Source of the DNA: CAMTUW01 sp947085035
Lineage (GTDB): Bacteria > Actinomycetota > Coriobacteriia > Anaerosomatales > PHET01
DNA length: 64,000 nucleotides
Direction of reading: 5' to 3'
Assembly: GCA_947085035.1 (NCBI GenBank)
Contig: CAMTUW010000006.1
Span: forward strand, 1-64,000
The notes below the pieces were generated by a model. That model made no database searches and was not told the DNA's origin. It saw only the letters and a program-made list of their open reading frames with translations. Shown one piece after another: positions 62,021-64,000 of the stretch (positions are counted from its first letter, which is position 1; each line of letters starts with the position of its first letter). The translations under genes were made by a program, and so were the position numbers.

Positions 62021-63655
62021 ATGACCACCCAACTGACTGAGATGTTCTGTGACCAGTGCGAGCAGGCCGCATACGGCACCGGTTGCACCAAGGTGGGCAC
62101 GTGCGGCAAGAGTCCGGACGTCTCCGCCTTGCAAGACCTGCTCGTGCACGCCTGTCGCTCGCTCGCCGCTGTCGCGGCGGCCGCGCCTGCCGACACGGAC
62201 CTGACGGCCGCGAGCAGATTCGTCGAAGACGCGCTCTTCACAACGCTCACGAATGTCGACTTCGGCGCCGAGACCGTCGCCGCGAAAGTCGATGAGGCGG
62301 TCGCGCTGCGCGATACTCTCGCCGCCCTCACGGGAGTTGCGACCGACGGGTTCTCGGCTCCGACCGAACTGGGTGAGAAGATCTCGCTGGCTGCTCGCTT
62401 GGGAAATCCCTGGGACGCCACGCGCGACGTCGATGTGCGGTCGCTGCAGGAGACGACGCTTTACGGTATGAAGGGCGTTGCGGCCTACGCGCACCACGCG
62501 CGCACGCTGGGCCAGACCGACCCCGAGATCGACGCATACCTGTTCCGCACCCTCGTGTCGCTGGGCGACACCGCGCTCGGACTCGAGGAGTGGGTGGGCA
62601 TCACGCTCGAATGTGGCAAGGTGAACCTGCGTACGATGGAGATCCTCGACACGGCCCACACCGGTTCGTTCGGCCATCCGGAGCCCACGAAGGTCACGCT
62701 GGGCCAGCGGCCCGGCAAGGCGATTCTGGTGTCCGGCCATGACCTCGCGGACTTGGGGGCGCTGCTCGAGCAGACCGTCGGTACCGGCGTCGATGTCTAC
62801 ACCCACGGTGAGATGCTGCCCGCGCACGCCTACCCGGAGTTCAAGAAGTACGACAACCTCGTGGGTCACTTCGGCACCGCGTGGCAGAACCAGCACAAGG
62901 AGTTCACCGAGTTCCCGGGTGCCATCCTCCTCACGACGAACTGTCTGATGCCGCCGCACCCCGAGTACAAGGACCGTCTCTTCACCGCGAACGTCGTGCA
63001 GTTCCCCGGCGTGCCGCATGTGCACCGCGACGATTTCTCCGCAGTCATCGCCGCGGCTCAGGCCGCCGACGGCTTCGAGTGGGACACCACGGTCGGCGAG
63101 GTCATGGTCGGCTTCGGCCACAACACGATCCTCTCGGTGGCACCCACGGTCATCGAGGCCGTGAAGTCCGGCGCCATTCGCCACTTCTTCCTGGTCGGCG
63201 GCTGCGACGGCGCTCGCCCCGGTCGCAACTACTACACCGAGTTCGTCGAGGAGACCCCCAGCGACACGATCGTGCTGACGCTCGCGTGCGGCAAGTTCCG
63301 CTTCTTCGACAAGCAGCTGGGCGAGATCGGCGGCCTGCCGCGCCTCATGGACGTGGGCCAGTGCAACGACGCCTACTCGGCGATCAAGGTCGCCTCTGCA
63401 CTCGCTGACGCGTTCGAGTGCGGCGTGAACGACCTGCCGCTGTCGATGATCCTGTCCTGGTACGAGCAAAAGGCTGTCGCGATCCTGCTGAGCCTGTTCT
63501 ACCTGGGCATCACCGATATCCGGCTTGGCCCCACCCTGCCCGCGTTCATCACGCCCGGAGTGTTGGGTGTTCTCGTCGAGAATTTCGGCATCAAGCCCAT
63601 CGCCGCAAGTCCCCGCGAGGACCTCGTTGCGATTCTCGGACACACGGAGGCGTGA
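62021..63655 (+). CDS. hcp: Hydroxylamine reductase / hybrid-cluster protein, class I
   Basis: A 544-residue hybrid-cluster protein that reduces NO or hydroxylamine. The N-terminal Cys spacing CDQCEQAAYGTGCTKVGTC (C-x2-C-x8-C-x5-C) and the length fit class I enzymes of strict anaerobes. Hybrid-cluster ligand motifs are visible: NCLMPPHPEY, VGGCDGARPGR, LACGKFRF and VGQCNDAYS, the likely Cys ligands. It is the core of the divergent Crp/Fnr-ygbA-ferredoxin operon. Confidence 0.96.
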   Translation: MTTQLTEMFCDQCEQAAYGTGCTKVGTCGKSPDVSALQDLLVHACRSLAAVAAAAPADTDLTAASRFVEDALFTTLTNVDFGAETVAAKVDEAVALRDTLAALTGVATDGFSAPTELGEKISLAARLGNPWDATRDVDVRSLQETTLYGMKGVAAYAHHARTLGQTDPEIDAYLFRTLVSLGDTALGLEEWVGITLECGKVNLRTMEILDTAHTGSFGHPEPTKVTLGQRPGKAILVSGHDLADLGALLEQTVGTGVDVYTHGEMLPAHAYPEFKKYDNLVGHFGTAWQNQHKEFTEFPGAILLTTNCLMPPHPEYKDRLFTANVVQFPGVPHVHRDDFSAVIAAAQAADGFEWDTTVGEVMVGFGHNTILSVAPTVIEAVKSGAIRHFFLVGGCDGARPGRNYYTEFVEETPSDTIVLTLACGKFRFFDKQLGEIGGLPRLMDVGQCNDAYSAIKVASALADAFECGVNDLPLSMILSWYEQKAVAILLSLFYLGITDIRLGPTLPAFITPGVLGVLVENFGIKPIAASPREDLVAILGHTEA

Positions 63656-63662
63656 GAGCCGC

Positions 63663-63983
63663 ATGAAGCGAGGACTTCTCATCATGCTCGCGGCGGTAGC
63701 GGTAGTGATCGCCGCAGGGGGATTCCTCTACACGTACGGGACGCCTCAGGCGCCGGACGTCGTCACACCCGTGACGGCGCCCGGCGCCGTCGGGGGCGGT
63801 GTGCCTTCGATGGGCGGCGGAGACCCATCGGCGGTCGGCAAGAAGGCGCCGCCAGCGGACCCCAACTCGCCTCTCGCCATTCAGATTCCCGGTTGTACGT
63901 GCCACAGCGACGATCCGAAACTCGTCGAGGAACACGCGCAGTACCGCATGAACCAGTGTGCGGGCTGTCACGCCGGTCGTTGA
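63663..63983 (+). CDS. Small exported cytochrome-like protein with CTCH and CAGCH
   Basis: A 106-residue protein: N-terminal membrane helix (about 5-24), a Pro/Gly-rich linker (about 28-68) and a short C-terminal domain with CTCH (78-81) and CAGCH (99-103). CAGCH is a canonical c-heme motif; CTCH has only one residue between the Cys. It is seven bases after hcp and in the same orientation, so it may connect periplasmic electrons to the NO-detoxification operon. The gene is complete 17 bases before the window edge. Confidence 0.72.
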   Translation: MKRGLLIMLAAVAVVIAAGGFLYTYGTPQAPDVVTPVTAPGAVGGGVPSMGGGDPSAVGKKAPPADPNSPLAIQIPGCTCHSDDPKLVEEHAQYRMNQCAGCHAGR

Positions 63984-64000
63984 GAGGAGCGCGCGACCCG

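Noticed and set aside
61457..63685. A 742-residue open frame on the minus strand, antisense to hcp
   Set aside because: It is a high-GC shadow of hcp: the plus-strand product is a clear hybrid-cluster protein and the antisense product is low-complexity His/Arg/Val-rich with no family resemblance.
1..64000. CRISPR arrays, insertion sequences, rRNA operons
   Set aside because: I saw no regularly spaced direct repeats with unique spacers, no transposase-like product and no 16S/23S/5S sequence in the window.

Overview
This window is the chromosomal replication-origin region of a high-GC bacterium. The layout is that of an Actinomycetota chromosome: leftward dnaA-dnaN-recF-DUF721/dciA-gyrB-gyrA faces rightward rpmH-rnpA-yidD-yidC-jag-rsmG-parA-parB, and mnmG is absent between jag and rsmG. 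Hydroxylamine reductase (Hcp), reverse rubrerythrin, FeoAB, a ferredoxin and c-type cytochromes suggest an anaerobe. A Coriobacteriia-like lineage is my best guess, but that is inference from gene content only.

Region by region. Positions 1-8.9 kb hold one giant cyclic beta-1,2-glucan synthase-like gene (GT84 + GH94). Next come a DEAD-box helicase, a lower-GC spacer with inverted repeats, tRNA-Ile(GAT) and a bifunctional-nuclease-family protein. From 11.5 to 14.9 kb is a leftward MacAB-like efflux operon, then a HAD phosphatase overlapping gyrA. From 15.6 to 26.0 kb lies the replication block gyrA, a small membrane protein, gyrB, dciA, recF, dnaN, dnaA and a GHKL-ATPase/winged-helix gene. DnaA-box clusters lie both between dnaA and dnaN and upstream of the GHKL gene (26.02-26.58 kb), so oriC looks bipartite. 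From 26.6 to 27.7 kb is an untidy spacer with a frameshifted gene remnant and a collagen-like gene. The rpmH operon follows from a near-consensus promoter. Two parS sites, one overlapping the rsmG start codon, precede parAB.

From 32.8 to 39.4 kb are a YtxH protein and an AddAB/AdnAB-type helicase-nuclease pair. From 39.3 to 46.1 kb are rlmN, reverse rubrerythrin and a Fur/PerR regulator (leftward), then a membrane-anchored multiheme cytochrome, an HtrA protease, an MFS exporter and a small membrane protein. From 46.1 to 52 kb are ddl, a CD225 protein, a DUF2752 protein, a small histidine kinase, feoA-feoB with a Cys-rich partner, and a membrane-anchored NTF2-like protein. From 52 to 57.1 kb is a DinG helicase with its own exonuclease domain, convergent with a PafBC-like WYL pair that is preceded by a possible promoter-terminator small RNA. 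From 57.2 to 60.2 kb are a degenerate PAS histidine kinase, a membrane helical protein and a Fic protein. The last 4 kb form a nitrosative-stress module: a Crp/Fnr regulator diverges from ygbA-ferredoxin-hcp-small cytochrome, with a perfect TTGAC-N4-GTCAA palindrome between them.

The most unusual observations are single-residue-spaced CXCH motifs in both cytochromes, the GHKL-wHTH gene inside the origin, the candidate attenuator or sRNA before the WYL genes, the pseudo-kinase/membrane-protein pair, and the ferredoxin-zinc-ribbon protein in the Hcp operon.
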